From contig NC_134365.1 of assembly GCF_035582795.1 (NCBI RefSeq), positions 74,009,635 to 74,073,634 on the forward strand: a stretch of 64,000 nt of DNA, given 5' to 3'. The notes beneath the pieces were generated by a model, which was not told where the DNA came from, made no database searches, and worked only from the letters and a program-made list of their open reading frames with translations. The stretch's first letter is position 1; each line of letters opens with the position of its first letter. Source of the stretch: Mycteria americana. Its lineage: Eukaryota; Chordata; Aves; Ciconiiformes; Ciconiidae. Made by a program: the position numbers and the translations under genes. Positions 41,573 to 54,226 of the stretch are shown piece after piece.

Positions 41573-44500
41573 GTAAGCGCCGCCCCCTCCCCACCAGTAG
41601 TCCGCGGTGGGAGGCGGGCAGCGGGTCGCCCGCCGCGGGGGTGGGGGCACCCGAGCTGTGGAGCGGGGAGGCGGGGGCTGCGGGGACGGGACCCTGGTGG
41701 TGGCCGAGCAACGCGGGGCGGGCCTGGCCCACCGGTCCCGGACCCGCCCGGGTCCCCTCGCCCTTTATTTGCGCCCGCGGCGCGTCGGTTGCAGCCGTTG
41801 GAGTGGTCGGGACTCAGGGCCCCGGCCGGGCCGCTGTGGCGGGGCGCCCTGCGGAGAGCTCGTCTCCTTCCTCGGCCCACGCCCGCTCGGGGCCCCGGTG
41901 CTCTGGCTGAGCGCGGCGTGCAGAGGCGGCTCTTGGTGCTGGGGAGGAAGTCGCCGGCTTGTGCGGGTGAGGGAGGGGCGTCGGCACGCCCGTTTGCTGC
42001 CCCGCGGCGGTCCCCGACGGGCAGCGGCTGGAAACTGGCCGTGGGTGGGAACGGGGGCGCAGGCGGAGCTGACCTAGCCGCGCCTGTCGGCACCGCCGCT
42101 TTGTGAGGGCTGTTGGCCTGGGCCTCGGGTCTAGCGGCGGTAGCGTGAGCTGCCGGGTAAAACGGCAAGTGGGATGGGATGTAGGGCTGCAGCGGAGCGC
42201 TCGGCGGGGCTGAGTCCCTCGTCCTTAGGAGGACACTAACACCAGCGCCGCTGCCGCCAGCGTTTGTCTTGGGCTCTGAGCTCTGCCGTGTTGGCAGGGG
42301 TGCGGTGGTGTGGCGATGGCGAGAATGAATGAAAGCTGAGCGGTAAACAGAAGTAACAATTAGCTAATGTCTTCTAGTATGCCTCCGTGTGGACATGAGT
42401 GGTTTGGAATCGCTTAATTACATGTTAGTGGCTTTACTGTGTTTCTCTTAACTTGCTGTTGTCACGCTGAGCGTTTGCAGGTACCACTGAGGGGGTTTTA
42501 AGGTGAAGACCAGGTGCTCAATCTGAAGTGGAAAAAAAGGAGTACTTGTATGTGACTGTAGTTTTGTTTTCACTGAATAGAAATACTTGGAAATAGAGAT
42601 GCTGAAAGGGAAAATACAAAGAAATCGTAGTAAAGAGGTTCATAAGAGTTTAAACTGCAAGGTAAAGGAAAATGTTAGGTCTTTGATTTAAATTAGCATC
42701 TCACATATGATGCATTTCTGACATGGTTGCCATGAAAGGAAACGAGCCTGCTTGATAAGCATCGTAGTGTCAGTTATAAAGGAAGGTAAGTGTGAAAGAT
42801 GTAGAAAAAAAAGTTACAAGAACTAACTTTAACTTGATAGCAGGATACTGGAAACGGAGGTATTGGAGAGCCAGTCAAGGCCGAGGATGAAGACGGGCAG
42901 AAAAGCAGGTTAGCAGCATTCAAGGTCAACGATTTCTTGAGAAATTCAGGTGCCGTGCTCTGTTACTGGGATGGGTACTAACCCTTGGGGTTAATTTTTA
43001 GGTTTCTGATTGATTAAACCCTGTGGGCTTTGCTTTTGCCCATTCCCCTATCCTCTTGTCCAGAGTATTCATTGGGAAAAAAAGAAAAATCTCTTCAGAA
43101 AGGGGACATCTGTTCACTGTTTTTCCTTTTCTTAGTTCCACGTTTGGGACCTTCAGCTAACTCCAGGGCTGACTCTGTTGGTTTTAACTGTCAGAGCCAA
43201 GAGTAGTAAGTAAAATACTGCGGAGTTCAGGGGATTTTAGGGGTGTTTTCCACTGTTTTTCTGAAATTCTGAAGATATTTCATCAGATATTTTTAAACTC
43301 ACTGCTGTTTGGAAAATTATGGAGTTAGCCATAGAGTCACTGGTGGAGTAGTGTGATAAATACCTGGAGAGGACCACTGCATTAATTGATGTTTGGAAAG
43401 TTAAATTTGCAGCTGTAGTCTAGAACATTTTTTAAGCGATTCATTGAATGGTGTTATAAATCACCCGTAATTGCAAAGAATGCACTTAGTTTTTCCCAAA
43501 CAAATTAATTTTTTAATAATTAAAAATTGAAACTTTTCATAACGTATTGTTGTATTTTAGCCCCAATCGGCAATTAAGCACCACAGAGCTGCTCACTCAC
43601 CCCCCTGCCCCCGGTGGGATGGGGGAGAGAATCGGAAGAGCAAAAGTAAGAAAACTTGTGGGTTGAGATAAGAACAGTTTAATAATTGGGGGGCGGGGGG
43701 ATAATAAATTGTAATGAAAAGGAAAACAATGGGCGGGGGGGGGGACAAAACCCAGGAAAAACCAAGTGATGCAACTGCTCGCTACCCGCGGAGCGATGCC
43801 CAGCCAGTTCCTAAGCAGCGATCGCTGCCACCTGGCCAACTCCCCCCAGTTTATATACTGAGCATGACATCATATGGTATGGAATAGCCCCTTGGCCAGT
43901 TTGGATCAACTATCCTGGCTGTGCCCCCTCCCAGTTTCTGGTGCACCTGGCAGAGCATGGGAATGTGAAAAGTCCTTGACTAGTGTAAGCACTACTTAGC
44001 AACAACTAGAGCATCAGTGTGTTAGCAATGTTATTCTCAAGCTAAATCCAAACCACAGCACTATACCAGCTACTAGGAAGAAAATTAACTCTATCCCAGC
44101 CGAAACCAGGAGACCCATAAACTGCATTAATTTTTGTCTTCTGAGAGCCTATAGTGCAGGATTCCATTCTTATTTTATATGCAGAAGATAGAGGATGTGC
44201 ATTGTCTTTCCTGAACTTTCACAAGCAATGTATCAAAGTGCTGCAGTACTCTTGCACAGCCTATGGGATTTCTGCAGAAACGTTGAGAAAGCATTGTTCC
44301 TTCCTCTCAGTAAATCATAATCATTTAAAAAAAAAAAAGCTGGGTAAATGTCACATGGCTAGTATGTGTTTCTGCATTTCTAGGCACTGAAGTGTTGTAT
44401 TTGAGTAATATGGGAAGGCTCTTCTGGCGCAGGAGAAAGCGTTTAAAAATAGTTCACACCCCCTATAAAAATTCCTGGTTCATTGTTGCAAAGATCATGT

Positions 44501-47500
44501 ACAAAATGTCGGTGCTTTTTTTTTTTTTTAATTCCTCTAAGGATGCTAGTCAAATATATTTCCAAATTTTGATATGAATCAAGTCAGTAATACCTTCTAC
44601 TGAGATATTGGCAACAAGGAAAGAATAGTCCTTGGCTAGTCATCTTCTTTCAGCAGTAATTTTGGGATGATGAGAATGGTGGTGTTTTTTTTTTTCTTTT
44701 CCCTCCACTAACCAGAGAATATGGTTGACTTCTAAAGTGAATCTGAATCTGTTGTAGGAGTGGGTGATTACAAACATGTTTCAAGTGAATACAGGAGAAG
44801 TGTCAGAGTAGTAATTGCAGCAGCTGTTGGGAGTTGCCCTCTGCCATCTTGCTAGATCCCTACTTTGTGCTGTATCTGAGGGAGGAATGAATACTCGCTT
44901 CCCATGATTGCATATTTATCTTATTGGCAGCTGGTAATTCCTTTGGAGTCCTGCCTCCAAGTGTTTTCCTTCCAGAACACAGATTGTTTCTGCTCCTCTA
45001 AAGTAAAGAGTACTAGAGAAAAGGGCAGAGTGCAATTGTTATGTTGCCTTCAGTCAGCAGATTCATTGCAAATACAATTTGCAATTCCATTTTTCATTGT
45101 AAACGAATATTGAGAATGTCTGCAGTAAATGAATTGTAGCAGGTTACAGTAGTTTTAATTCTGGGTGGTTAAAATGCTCATAGCAAAAGTTTAAAGTGGC
45201 AGGTGACATTGTAGAACTACAGATTTAACACCGTGTGGTCTGCAACCTTGCTGAAAGATGAGCCCTTACAGAAGTTAGGAAAGTTGAATGTTGCTGTAAC
45301 AAATCTCTTCACTCTGAGCTGTTTTGAAATTTTTTTGCAGTAACTAAATGGAAGTTTGGAAATATGCAGAATGATACTCCTGAGCTCTTCAAGCAACAGT
45401 AAATGATCAGCTAGATCTACTACATTGCAGTCAAAAGTGCAACTAAAACACACTTAGGTAGATCTGGCTAACAGTAGCAGTGAATGTTATGATAGTGTGG
45501 GTGGGGTTTTTTGTTTATTTCAGGCTAGACTATACAAAACTACTGGGATCTTTTATGTATATATATATGCACACAGATGCAAACTGGGCTGCCAGCTTGT
45601 CTATAGTATTATGGCTGTTTTCACTAGCTGTTTTTATGTATCCTGTATGTTTCTAAAATCCCTGTGACCAGAGACAGCAGTAATGTCAGGGTGAGTGCAT
45701 GGATAAATGCAAAGATTTTTGCAGCTGTGTTGCTGTTCCTGTTACTTCTCTTCTATTCAGTCTGCGTGAGAGTCAAAGGAAGGCCTTAGAGGCTTAATTT
45801 TAAAAGTAGAATGTATTTCTACGTATGGTCTTCAAGATACCTCAGAAGCTATTGTCAAATGGTAGCTTTAATCATAGCTTGACATTTCTAGCCCAGTTTC
45901 TCAGAGAAACAAATCTTCCATCCTACTCTTGCTTTCCCAATATTTCTTGAACAACCTTTACAGACAGGCAGAATGCAAAGATATTTAGTGTCTACTAATT
46001 TTGTGAAAACTGGCTGGAGACCCGAGCTGGTGTTTAGTAGCTGTCCAGTGCATGTGCAACTTGGAAGGAGCCTACAGCATTCATCTGAGTTGTGTTCAGT
46101 CCAGAAGTTGTGGGAAGTGGGACTGCTATGTGAGATTATGGGAGGTGGAATGTGAGGTCTCAGGAGGATGGAAAGGACCAGGGTACTTAAGTTACTGTGG
46201 TAAACTTAATGGGATAAAAGTTGTAAGTGGAAAAAAAATTTTCATTATCTGTTCACAAAACAATCCTTTTCTCCATGCTAGCAGTAAACCAAAAGGGATG
46301 TCTTTGCCGTATGTGTATATGCATGCATGCTTCTTTTGTTGGATTCAATTTCAGTATGTAGTTCCAAATATGTATTTTTTTGATAAGCAGCTTCCAAAGA
46401 TCTCTGTCTGTTATTGAAGTAATTGATGTCCTGAAGACTTACTGTATTTGTACACTCAGGAAAGTTTTTTAGGTGGTCATAAAATAGGCTGAGTTTTTCT
46501 ATAAATTTAAAATGTGTGTAGACTGGATGTTCTAAGTAAGTTTTTTCACAATTTTTATGCATCAGTTTTTCCTGGTACTATGTTTTGTTACGTGCCTAAA
46601 TTTGTTTCTTTTTCAGAGATTGGAATGGGACTAACAGGCTTTGGAGTGTTTTTCCTTTTCTTTGGAATGATACTCTTCTTTGACAAAGCTCTTTTGGCTA
46701 TTGGAAATGTAAGTGCCTGCTGTTTAGTCTTAGATTCTGCACTGCTTAGAATTAAGTGTATGATATATTAAAAATAAACTAAATATAGAACAATGTTATC
46801 AACTTGAAACTGGATCACAAAAAATACTGTGGCAGTTTGGTATAAAGGAAGAGTTATGCTCAGTGATATGAGTGAATCATTTTTCCTGATTAAAGTTAGA
46901 GCAGCTCACATCAGTCTAAATATCGTACCTTCAGGTCATGCCTGCGGTATGTTGGTCAGACAAGAAGCAGCTTGTTCAACAGTTGTTATGCTGCTGCAAA
47001 TAAGATTATTTTTTTTTTTTTTTTTTTTTAGATTGGCTGTCATTACTAACGCTTTCTTTTTTGTGATCTTGTAAGATAACTGTCAAATTTAAGTATCTAT
47101 TTGGATAAGAATAGTGAAGTGTTCTGTACATGCTAGCAAATGTAGCTTTGCTGTGCTTTATGAGGAAAGAAAGAAGTATGAATTGCTGGTAGTCTGTGTT
47201 TAGAAGAGCCACTCACCCTTCACAGTAGAGAGATTTAATGTCTTCAGTTTTTACCTAATCAAAGTTTTCACTTAAAGCAGGATAGAAAATAAATCCTAGT
47301 TCTGGTACACAAGATTCCCAATCCAAAGCAAATATAAAATGACAGGGTGTTTTTCTGAATCCGATAATCTCTGTGCCTCCGCTGTTCTCAGCTTTGCCAG
47401 CCAGCCAAGAGCACAGCCTGGTAGAGGTTCGCATCCTCTTTTGCTGATGCCTGGAAGTCTGTGGTGAAAACTAATATGTTTCATTCTGTGGCAGCAGCGT

Positions 47501-50500
47501 CAAATACTGAGATTCACTGAAGGAAAATTTTAAAATGTATATTTGAATTTGGGTGCATTAGTTGAAGCGTTGTTCTGAACCATCAATAAAGTGTATAGTG
47601 GAAGAGTAAAAAATAAAATAATGCTTTTTTTTTTTCCCTAATGTAAGGTGGAAATATGAGATCCTGTTTAGGGAAAATGATGAAACCATAGGTAGGAAGA
47701 GACAATGACAGGCTATATGGTAACCAAAGATAATGCAAGAAAAGGTACTGCATGCTTACAGAAAGTTTAAAAAAAAAAAGTGATATCAGAAAGGGGAAAA
47801 GGTGGCAAGAAAGTGGTTTATTAAATAACATACAAAACTTAGATTTCATCTGTAACCTAGAGTAAAATCCCCTTTTCAGCAAAAATGTTGCCCAGATGTA
47901 TGCTTACAAGCTGAAATAATTACAGGTCCTGTTGCTAAAGGACACTAAAAGTAGTTCTAACTGGTTGGAACTATTGTGATAGTGTTCAGTCTATGCTGGA
48001 ACTAGTAAATGGTGGAAAGACTATACACAGTAAAAAAAAAAATAAACCAAAAAAAACCCCAAAAACAAAAAAAAAACACCAGGAAGATAACTGATAATGC
48101 TCTTCAGCTGTTTTGCTTTTTTGGCTTTGCACTGTTCAGTAGATCAGTACAAGCAATTGAAGACGTCCATGGTACAGAACAGAGCTGCTTTTGTAACATG
48201 TCTGTTCTCAGTTTTTAGGAACCTTTCCTGTCAGTGGTACTAAGCTTCAGCACTGCTTGCGGGTAATCATTGTACTTATGATACAGGACTGTATGACAAC
48301 ATAACTCTTGTCACCAGGTCTTTTGACGTGATTGTGTTTGTCAGAGGCCACAAAGGTAGACTCTGCTTTTTAAGCAGCTGAGAAAAGAGTTTTGAATGCT
48401 AGCTACATATGCTTTAAGATGGACTTTACAAAAGAAAATCACTAGTAAATTCCTTCTCACCATCTGTCTTTTAATACTAAAAACTTGTGCAAGAAATGCA
48501 GTCTAATTTGGTAGAATATGTATATGTCTACATCCTAAACTTAGGAATATAATTAGCTATTTTCTTTCTTTGGTTGGTTTTTGTCTTTTCTAGGTTTTAT
48601 TTGTGGCTGGCTTGTCGTTTGTTATTGGTTTAGAAAGAACATTTAGATTCTTCTTTCAAAAACACAAAATGAAAGCAACGGGCTTTTTCCTGGGTGGTGT
48701 GCTCATAGTTCTCATTGGTTGGCCTTTAATAGGAATGATCCTCGAAATTTATGGGTTCTTCCTATTATTCAGGTAAGACTTGTTTCAAAATACCTTTCTG
48801 TATTGGTGTATCTAGGAATAAATGTATTCATTTAGTGTTGCTGCATTACAGCTGACAAAGCGGCATCCTTTAAATGTTCACTTTTGATAGATTTTATATA
48901 AAGTTGTTGATTTACATTTGCAAGAGGTAGAAAGTTGGTAAGTATTTTTCGAAGACTTAAATCTGCTAATGTTTGAGGCATATACCAAACTGACTTTGGT
49001 AATGTTGTTTATGTCTAACCAAAGAACTGTAAAGCTTCAAAATATCTGGGAGTCCAAATTGTTAGCAGTGCAAAGTTTAAATATTTCCTCATAAAAAAGG
49101 CAACTTAGATACTTAGTATTTTTTTTGGTGGGGAGTTTGTTCTTTTGTTTAACAAATGGGGCAAAATACTTGGTTACAAACATCCTAAGTTTGTAACCTT
49201 ACCATTTCATTAGTATGGTAGCCCAGTGAACAGATGTTTTCTCTCGTGTTTCATTACACTTGTGCCCTAGTATAGTCAGAACTGCTGATTTTGGTTAGCA
49301 TTATCTGGACTGAGTTAAGAAAAGATGACAATTCTTAGTTTTTGAACAGCGATCCCGATACATGTTATAGCTTTCACAATGCATCATTTAACTTCATAAA
49401 TGCAATTGTAATGGTGAAAGAATTTGACTTGTTACAAACTTTATATCTATATTTTATCTTTATTTCCACGGTTGAAGTTTCATACTTAAGTATAAAACAA
49501 AGTACAAAAATATGCTAATAAATAAGGAGGGAGGCTTTTAGTTGTTCCTGGACTTCTCTTCAGATGAAGACACTTCCATTAATGTTTATTAAGCTAATAA
49601 CAGACCCCTAAAATATTTTCAAAGTGTTCAGCTGCTGGCTAAATAATACAGTTCCTGTTAATCAAAATCAAAGCACTCTTCTCATGGTGCTCTTTTTTTC
49701 CACCCAGTTAAATTGTATGTTAATCTTGTATTTAGTTTAGATAAAATGTTTAAATATTTTAGAAGAAAATCTTAACTTGGCTTTTAATATAAAGTTCTTA
49801 TTGTTCTACTCTGTATTACTCTGAACTCTGCCACTGCAAGTGTTTTGAAAATCACAGTATTTTACTGAATACTTTGTCCCTTCTTGCATGTAGCACTTGG
49901 ATTTAATCAGCAAGTAGTGTGTTTCCAACCAAATACCCCTCCTTTTAAAAGATCTCTAAAGAATTATAAATTACGATGTCTAAGCAGGTATGGTTATGGA
50001 TTATCTATTGGTGCTAGCCAGTGGCTAGCAGAGTAAAATAATGTTGAAGGGATTATCGAAGGTCAGTAATTATCCCTAGGTCACTAGGGCTGTCCCTTAG
50101 CCAGAAGAGTATCAACAAGGGATAGATAATTATTCCAGGTGTGAATGTTTATCTGCTCTGTTTTAGTTTAAAACATCTCTAGACCATCTTTTCTAGTGGT
50201 TAATAGTTCTTAGGATCTAAATCCCTTGCTACAATGTTAGCTAGTTACTATTTCAGGCAAAGCTTTTTGTTTTTCTTCAGTCTTCATTTCAACCATTATT
50301 GTGTTTTTGGCAACTTGCCCCTGTCTGAAGAAGTTATAAAATGATGCTTGAGGAAAGGCTCCATTTTTATGATTCCTCAGGATCCTGCTGTTTGGTTACA
50401 TAACAGAAAATGTCCCTGGTTATCATTGGTCTCTGAAGTACATAATTTTCTTAGGCCCAAAGAATACCAGGTCAACTTATGCACCTTTGGATTTGTTAGC

Positions 50501-53500
50501 GCAGTATGTTGTGAGGATGGGCATTTGTATGTCCTAATGGTTCTAGTCATGTGGGTTACTAGGACTTTTATATGGAAAACCTTTATCTTTATCAAGAGCA
50601 ATTTAGCAGTTCTAGTAATTTTACTTCAACTCAGACTAAGATAGTACAAATATAAACCACTGTATTGTACTTTTTTCAGTCTTTTGATTTTTAGACCACT
50701 AAACCAGTTCCACTAGGTGTTCAGATCCGTCTAGAATCTTTACTCGTAGGTTGTTGTCTTGCATATCTAGACTACTTTTACACAGTCACCTTTCCTATGC
50801 CCTGTAGCGGTAATTGCAGAGCCCCTGTTGTCCACAAAGCAAAGGTTAGGTACTGGTGACCAAGAACACTTAAAAAAAAGACAGGATTGCAAAGATGATA
50901 CTTATCTTTTTTTTAAAGATGCATCTGACTAAAGTGAGACAGACACGCAATTATTATTTTACTCTGGTTTAAATCTAGGATGTCTTTCCCTTAACATGCT
51001 GCCACAAGTTTCCCATCGGAGGTTTAGTCTCTTGCCATACTTTCACATGCTCAGGTTGCATTCACTGGAGAAGACTATTATGGGACAGTATCTCTTGTTG
51101 TACTCTAAGCTGCTTTTGGAGCCTTGTTCAGATTGCAGGCATCCAGAGTTATGGCTAAGAACATTATCCTGCCTATACTGACTGTTAGTTATTCTTGGCT
51201 ACACCAATTGTTTTAATCTGTTAGAAGTGGTTTGTGTGCCTTGCATCACAATTTACTGGACCACTGAAATGATCCGGTCTTTAAAAAAAGAAAATCTCCA
51301 GGAAAAATTTGCTGGTATTGATATTATCCAGCAAATAGTTTTTACCAGTGTAGTGAAGAGGATGATGACTTGTGAAACTTCACTGTTTCACTGTGGCTGA
51401 GGTTTCATTACACATTAATCCTTATTCTATGCAGGGAATGTGTAGCTCAACAAGAGACAACTCGGAATTCCACCACCAGCTGAATTGCTGCAGTTGACTG
51501 CAAACAGCTGAGATACTGCCATTGAAAATTTGTTTTTCTGTTGCAGAGATGAAGCGGACAGTGCAGGGGGCTACACCATAGCAGCTATGCTAGGCAACAT
51601 CCCCTGGCTCATGATTCAAATACCAGACTTCACATGAATTTGTCAAATAAGTGAATACACAACTCTGTCATGCTTAATTTTCTTTAGTTAATGTAAAAAA
51701 TACCATATATGGTTTCAAAGGGGATTACTCAGGATTAACTTCAGTTGTTTTTACATCGGGTGTTGCAAGAATGTATTTCCTATAATGTAAAAAGAAATTA
51801 TCTCAAAATGTGTATGGTAATTTTGAGAAATTAGTTGGGAGCATCAGTGCTGTTGACGAAGTAGGGTATTCTTTCTTTAGTTATTTTTTGAAGAGCTGAC
51901 TGAGGGTTGCCAGCTATGAAGAAAATTAAGTCCATGTAAAAATAAGGTGCTTCTTTCCTGGTTTTCTCCTTTCTCTGCGGAATGTATGTTGATATATTTG
52001 GTAAAATTAATGTGCTGCTAACAAGCTACAAGATTTTATGTAATCTTGGTTTAAAAAATACCTCCTATTTCTTCATTCTATAGCAATATGAGAATAGTTT
52101 AATTATAAAAACTAATACAATCCTCTGATATCTTACCTAAAGGGGGTTCTTTCCTGTGGTGGTTGGCTTTATTAGAAGAGTTCCAGTTCTTGGCTATCTC
52201 TTGAATTTACCTGGTATAAGCTCGGTAAGTGTTTGGTACTTCATGCAAAAATTGAAGCTTGTACTGTTTTTTTATTCCATTGTTATAGCAATAGTAGAAA
52301 TGCATAAGAAATAAAGCAAATATAACTTTAGAACAGTGACTTTGAGTGTATTCCTGTATAGTTCTTGCACCATACAGATCACCTTCATTCCCAGTGAGAA
52401 ACTTCTAGATGTAAAAGGAACAAAAGGACACCTTTGCAGAAGCTGCCCCTGCTTACAGGTTGTGAAGTGGAAAGAGCCTTGGGTTGTGACTTGGAACGCT
52501 GGGGTTCTGCTTCCTGCTTCACTGTTGGCCCTAGGTGACTAGATAGGTGAATCATGCCACTGTTCTGTGCCTCTTTTCCTGTCTGTACGATGAGGAGGAC
52601 ACTGTTCTTCTTTGGGTAGTATTTGGATATATTTATGAAAAGTGGCCTGTAAAAGCAAACAAGCTTAGTTCAGTGTTAAGTTGCAGCTTGTATGGTGAAT
52701 CCAGATGATGCATAATCATGATGCATAATCGTTCATCAAATATATTTATTAAGGACCACTGCACCAGACTACATCTTGCTATTTACTAAGATTTGTATTT
52801 TTTCAAATGCAGTTTTCCATTTACTTAACCAAATAGCCAGGGATTTGAAGACAATTAGAGGTGCCAGGAAGATGGTAATCTAGGGTGTTTCAGTCAACTA
52901 CTTTTACTGTGCTAATTTCTGTATGTATTTTAACACAAACATTTCTAACCCTAGTTTTGAAAGCAATAGTTTTAATAGCTACTATTACAAAATTACTAGG
53001 GGTTATAATTTAGATGTATACAGCCTGTTTTTTAAAAAATGGTGTTTGAGATCATCTGTTCCAATCTTACAGTTAGGCCAAGTTCTGGCTCATAATTTAT
53101 GATCAATTGAATGCTTCATTTGTCAATTGATCTTACTTAGTCATATTTAATTTGATCATAATGGGGTTAAATCTTGTTTTAAAAAGATAATTGTTAATGT
53201 TTTATTCAAAGCCTACGTAGGCTCAGAAGAGAATCCACAGTAATGGTCAGTTGAAATATCTTACTTGGTCTACTAATGCATGTGTGGCTGATACTGTATT
53301 GTTTTGTTTTAATCATTAAGCTAGCAGTGTTATCTGCATTCTTCTATTTCCTTTTTCATTCTGTTGCATCTTCATGTTGCACTGTTAATGTCTATATGAG
53401 AAAAACATGTCATGCAGAAACACTGTTGCAATGTAAGATTTTTAATTTTCACAAATTTAAATCATGAGACCGCGGTGAGTACTATTTGACTCTCATTTTC

Positions 53501-53640
53501 AGTCGCATACTAACTGTGCAAGTAGCCAGTAATATTTGAGAGTAACTTCACTGTACATAAATGCCATGCAGCTTAAAACCTTTTTGTCTCCTTTTCTGCA
53601 GCTTGTAGATAAAGTTGGAGAAAGCAACAACATGGTATAA
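41548..53640 (+). CDS. GOLT1B: GOLT1B (GOT1B), Golgi/ER transport membrane protein
   Basis: GOT1B is the vertebrate relative of yeast Got1p, a small tetraspan protein of the ER and Golgi that assists vesicle traffic. Five exons join in frame: 41548-41572, 46617-46708, 48594-48772, 52143-52224 and 53602-53640. They give 138 residues plus TAA, the same length as human, with only a few changes. Hydrophobic segments lie near residues 10-29, 34-54, 70-98 and 99-115, with the family's charged loop (ERTFRFFFQKHKMKATG) after the second. The C-terminus DKVGESNNMV is as in human. The start ATG has a full GCCGCCACC Kozak context. Intron 1 is 5 kb long and carries an antisense solo LTR. Gene sense is opposite to RECQL, with which it shares its promoter. 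Confidence 0.98.
43548..44113 (-). mobile_element. Solo LTR, avian ERV (probably ERVL-type), copy 3
   Basis: On the - strand it begins near 44113 with the TCCTGGTTTCGGCTGGGATA signature and ends at 43548 with the complement of TGTTGTATTTTAGCCCC. It is closely related to the copy at 27009, including the TATATAA box (complement near 43852-43858). No clear target duplication (CGTAT against CCCAT). It lies in GOLT1B intron 1, antisense to the gene, and holds G-rich runs at 43688-43743. Confidence 0.85.
46617..46708 (+). CDS. GOLT1B: GOLT1B coding exon 2
   Basis: 92 bases, residues 9-39, IGMGLTGFGVFFLFFGMILF then FDKALLAIGN. First membrane segment. CAG acceptor, GTAAGT donor. Confidence 0.98.
47009..47030 (+). 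repeat. T homopolymer run
   Basis: A run of about 20 T in GOLT1B intron 2, flanked by ordinary sequence. Confidence 0.8.
48594..48772 (+). CDS. GOLT1B: GOLT1B coding exon 3
   Basis: 179 bases, residues 40-99, VLFVAGLSFVIGLERTFRFF, then the basic loop and FFLGGVLIVLIGWPLIGMIL. It ends two bases into Arg99, with a GTAAGA donor. Confidence 0.98.
52143..52224 (+). CDS. GOLT1B: GOLT1B coding exon 4
   Basis: 82 bases, residues 99-126, GFFPVVVGFIRRVPVLGYLL then NLPGISS. The acceptor is AAG with a weak pyrimidine tract. GTAAGT donor. Confidence 0.97.
52705..52730. repeat. Tandem duplication, 13-bp unit x2
   Basis: Two adjacent copies of ATGATGCATAATC in GOLT1B intron 4. Confidence 0.85.
53602..53640 (+). 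CDS. GOLT1B: GOLT1B terminal coding exon 5
   Basis: 12 codons plus TAA, LVDKVGESNNMV, residues 127-138. CAG acceptor after a TTTTCTG tract. Confidence 0.98.
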   Translation, partial: LVDKVGESNNMV

Positions 53641-54220
53641 TGACAAGAGGGCAGAAGACTGATTCTAAACTTACTGTATTATTTATAAATCCTTTTGAAG
53701 AATACTCAGCACAAAGATTAAGTTGTGTACAAAGGAAAAGCTTGTTACATTCTTTACATAACAGTTTAATTTAAAACGTATAGTCAACAATATACATTAG
53801 AAAAGAAGCTCAGCAAGTATGCTTCTAGGAAAGTAACTCCAGAGTTCAGGAAGTAAACTGAAGAGGTGAAAGTCATGGAATAACCCACGTTACAACTGTT
53901 CAAGACTACTTTTGTTGTTTTTGGAAAATATGCTAGAGGCAATGAACCCTTGTGGAATTAATGGAGCCTGTACTTTACCTCCTTATTTTGAAGGTGCAGT
54001 AGAGCAAACAGGCCTACATTTTTAGGGATGACCCAAACTTATCCAACCCTCTGCTTGCTATCTTCAGAGTGCAAAAAAACAAACAGAAAACCTCCTGTGT
54101 AACGAGAGATGCATCTTTGCATGAAGGTTAAGATGACTATTCATCTTTAAGTATATTATGACAAAAAAAGGCAAACCCTACATGGTTCTGTTGTAAACAT
54201 TTTTGTAAATATGTGGCTGA

Positions 54221-54226
54221 AATAAA
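54221..54226 (+). terminator. GOLT1B: GOLT1B proximal poly(A) signal
   Basis: AATAAA followed by a GT/T-rich stretch (TTGTTATCTT), a good proximal cleavage context. Confidence 0.6.

Larger units (their letters stand above)
40770..42120. promoter_or_regulatory. CpG island, bidirectional RECQL/GOLT1B promoter
   Basis: About 1.35 kb of GC-rich, CpG-dense sequence in an otherwise AT-rich window. It lies between the 5' end of RECQL (- strand) and the start codon of GOLT1B (+ strand). It holds four CCAAT boxes (41267-41271 +, 41320-41324 +, 41424-41428 -, 41440-41444 +), a CACGTG E-box at 41301-41306 and a TTTAATAAA element near 41355. Many long frames run through it on both strands, but they come from the lack of AT-rich stop codons and are not genes. 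Confidence 0.85.

Noticed and set aside
40643-42168. Many open frames of 75-200 codons on both strands
   Set aside because: They lie in the CpG island, where stop codons are rare. Compositions are simple (A, G, P, R-rich) and no frame joins RECQL or GOLT1B in phase beyond their known starts.
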